This document shows positions 22,267 to 23,052 of a DNA stretch of 23,052 nt, piece by piece. Within the stretch, counting starts at the first letter, position 1. Each line of letters starts with the position of its first letter. The stretch spans positions 1 to 23,052 of the forward strand of contig JBDSOC010000191.1 in assembly GCA_039915085.1 (NCBI GenBank), written 5' to 3'. The position numbers were made by a program, and so were the translations under genes. This DNA is from JACMLD01 sp039915085. Its GTDB lineage: Bacteria; Bacteroidota; Bacteroidia; Chitinophagales; Chitinophagaceae. Under the pieces are notes generated by a model. That model was not told the DNA's origin, did not search any database, and saw only the letters and a program-made list of their open reading frames with translations.

Positions 22267-23052
22267 TTATAATACCTGGAACCCAAATGCATACGGATCA
22301 TCTTCTTCATCTATACTTATCGTATTATACCCATAAATTCTTGCCCAACCCTCTATGCCGGGCCGGATAGCAGGCTTGCCAGATATGATTGTTTCTTCTT
22401 CTATCGTACCGGTGAAAGTTGAACCGATTATGCTTTCATGTATAAACAGATCACCTTTTTTTAATTTACCTTTTGCATACCATTGGGCCATCCGTGCAGA
22501 AGTGCCGGTGCCGCATGGACTCCGATCAATGGCTTTGTCGCCATAAAAAACGGCGTTCCGTGCAGTAGACTTTTTATCCAGTACAGCACCTGTCCACAAA
22601 ATATGCGAGCAGCCGCTGATGGTTGGATTCTCCGGGTGTACAAATTCATATTTTTCGTTTATGCGTTTCCGCAACTCCCTTGCCCAGGAAATTAATTTAT
22701 CTGCACTATAATGCTCAATGCCTTTAAAATTTTTCTGTACGTCAACGATTGCATAGAAATTTCCGCCATAAGAAACATCTACTACCAGTTCACCCAGTTC
22801 CGGACAATCAACCGCCAGACCTTCCGCTGTTAAAAAGGAAGCCACATTGATGAGCTTTACGCTTTTTACTTTCTTCCCTTCCTCCTTATAACTTATTTGG
22901 ACCAGTCCTGCCGGAGCTTCCATGCGGACCACGCCGGGTTGCTTTGGTGAAATCAATCCTTCTTCAATAGCAATGGTAATGGTGCCAATAGTGCCATGGC
23001 CACACATTGGTAAACAACCGCTGGTCTCTATAAATAATACGGCTACGTCATT
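22267..23052 (-). CDS. Proline racemase/hydroxyproline 2-epimerase family, N-terminus cut
   Basis: The visible part is 261 residues; the N-terminus lies beyond the right edge, and the frame is open through position 23052. Both catalytic cysteines are present: the first in PMCGHGTIG near the edge, the second in DRSPCGTGTSAR. Two cysteines mark racemases/epimerases; in the trans-3-hydroxyproline dehydratase subgroup the second is replaced by Thr. The family interconverts L- and D-proline or trans-4-hydroxy-L-proline and cis-4-hydroxy-D-proline in the cytoplasm. No oxidase or deaminase of the hydroxyproline pathway lies in the window, so substrate is undecided; hydroxyproline is the more common one. 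The two peptidase genes downstream suggest supply of the amino acid from peptides. Confidence 0.85.
   Translation of the reverse strand, partial: NDVAVLFIETSGCLPMCGHGTIGTITIAIEEGLISPKQPGVVRMEAPAGLVQISYKEEGKKVKSVKLINVASFLTAEGLAVDCPELGELVVDVSYGGNFYAIVDVQKNFKGIEHYSADKLISWARELRKRINEKYEFVHPENPTISGCSHILWTGAVLDKKSTARNAVFYGDKAIDRSPCGTGTSARMAQWYAKGKLKKGDLFIHESIIGSTFTGTIEEETIISGKPAIRPGIEGWARIYGYNTISIDEEDDPYAFGFQVL

Noticed and set aside
1..23052. tRNA, rRNA, CRISPR array, insertion sequence or prophage
   Set aside because: No regular repeat-spacer pattern, transposase or integrase frame, or recognisable structural RNA was seen in any part of the window.

Overview
The window is about 23 kb of AT-rich chromosome that looks like a member of the Bacteroidota, most likely Chitinophagaceae or a close relative. 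The evidence is a TonB receptor with STN and carboxypeptidase-like N-terminal domains, DUF4249 and MG2/plug-like surface proteins, lipoproteins with charged residues after the lipidated cysteine, a YtxJ bacilliredoxin, an mlaE-mlaF-mlaD order, few Shine-Dalgarno sites, and -7 elements matching TAnnTTTG. Nothing marks phage, insertion sequences, CRISPR arrays, tRNA or rRNA. Nearly all genes are on the minus strand.

Layout. (1) 1-1506: the 5' part of a DnaQ-like exonuclease gene (-), a 40-residue lipoprotein (+), two hairpins, and ytxJ (+). (2) 1498-4795 (-): mlaE, mlaF and mlaD, the retrograde phospholipid-type ABC system, followed by a lipoprotein of beta-propeller type. A reading frame with no start codon links the end of mlaD to that lipoprotein gene. 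(3) 4937-8045: a stress-like group with an AI-2E family transporter, a secreted coiled-coil protein, a 48-residue DUF5670-type membrane peptide, a receiver-only response regulator and a four-helix membrane protein. A divergent intergenic region with an outward-facing inverted repeat separates the membrane peptide from the regulator. (4) 8278-17886 (-): a five-gene run with a 247-residue secreted protein, an STN TonB receptor, a DUF4249 lipoprotein, an MG2-domain protein with a barrel-less plug-like module, and a GH127-type glycoside hydrolase. A -7 element matching TAnnTTTG lies just upstream. (5) 18139-23052 (-): a small lipoprotein with its own terminator, an M28 metallopeptidase with a PA-like insert, a DUF885 metallohydrolase, and the C-terminal part of a proline racemase/hydroxyproline epimerase family enzyme.

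The most interesting unit is region 4. It looks like an outer-membrane uptake locus in which a DUF4249 lipoprotein stands where SusD would normally be. A macroglobulin-like protein carries its own plug-like domain, and a predicted beta-L-arabinofuranosidase ends the run. No SusD, FecI or FecR gene is visible. Region 5 together with the epimerase suggests peptide and possibly hydroxyproline-peptide salvage, but that link is inferred only from adjacency. All function calls rest on motif recognition by eye, without database searches.
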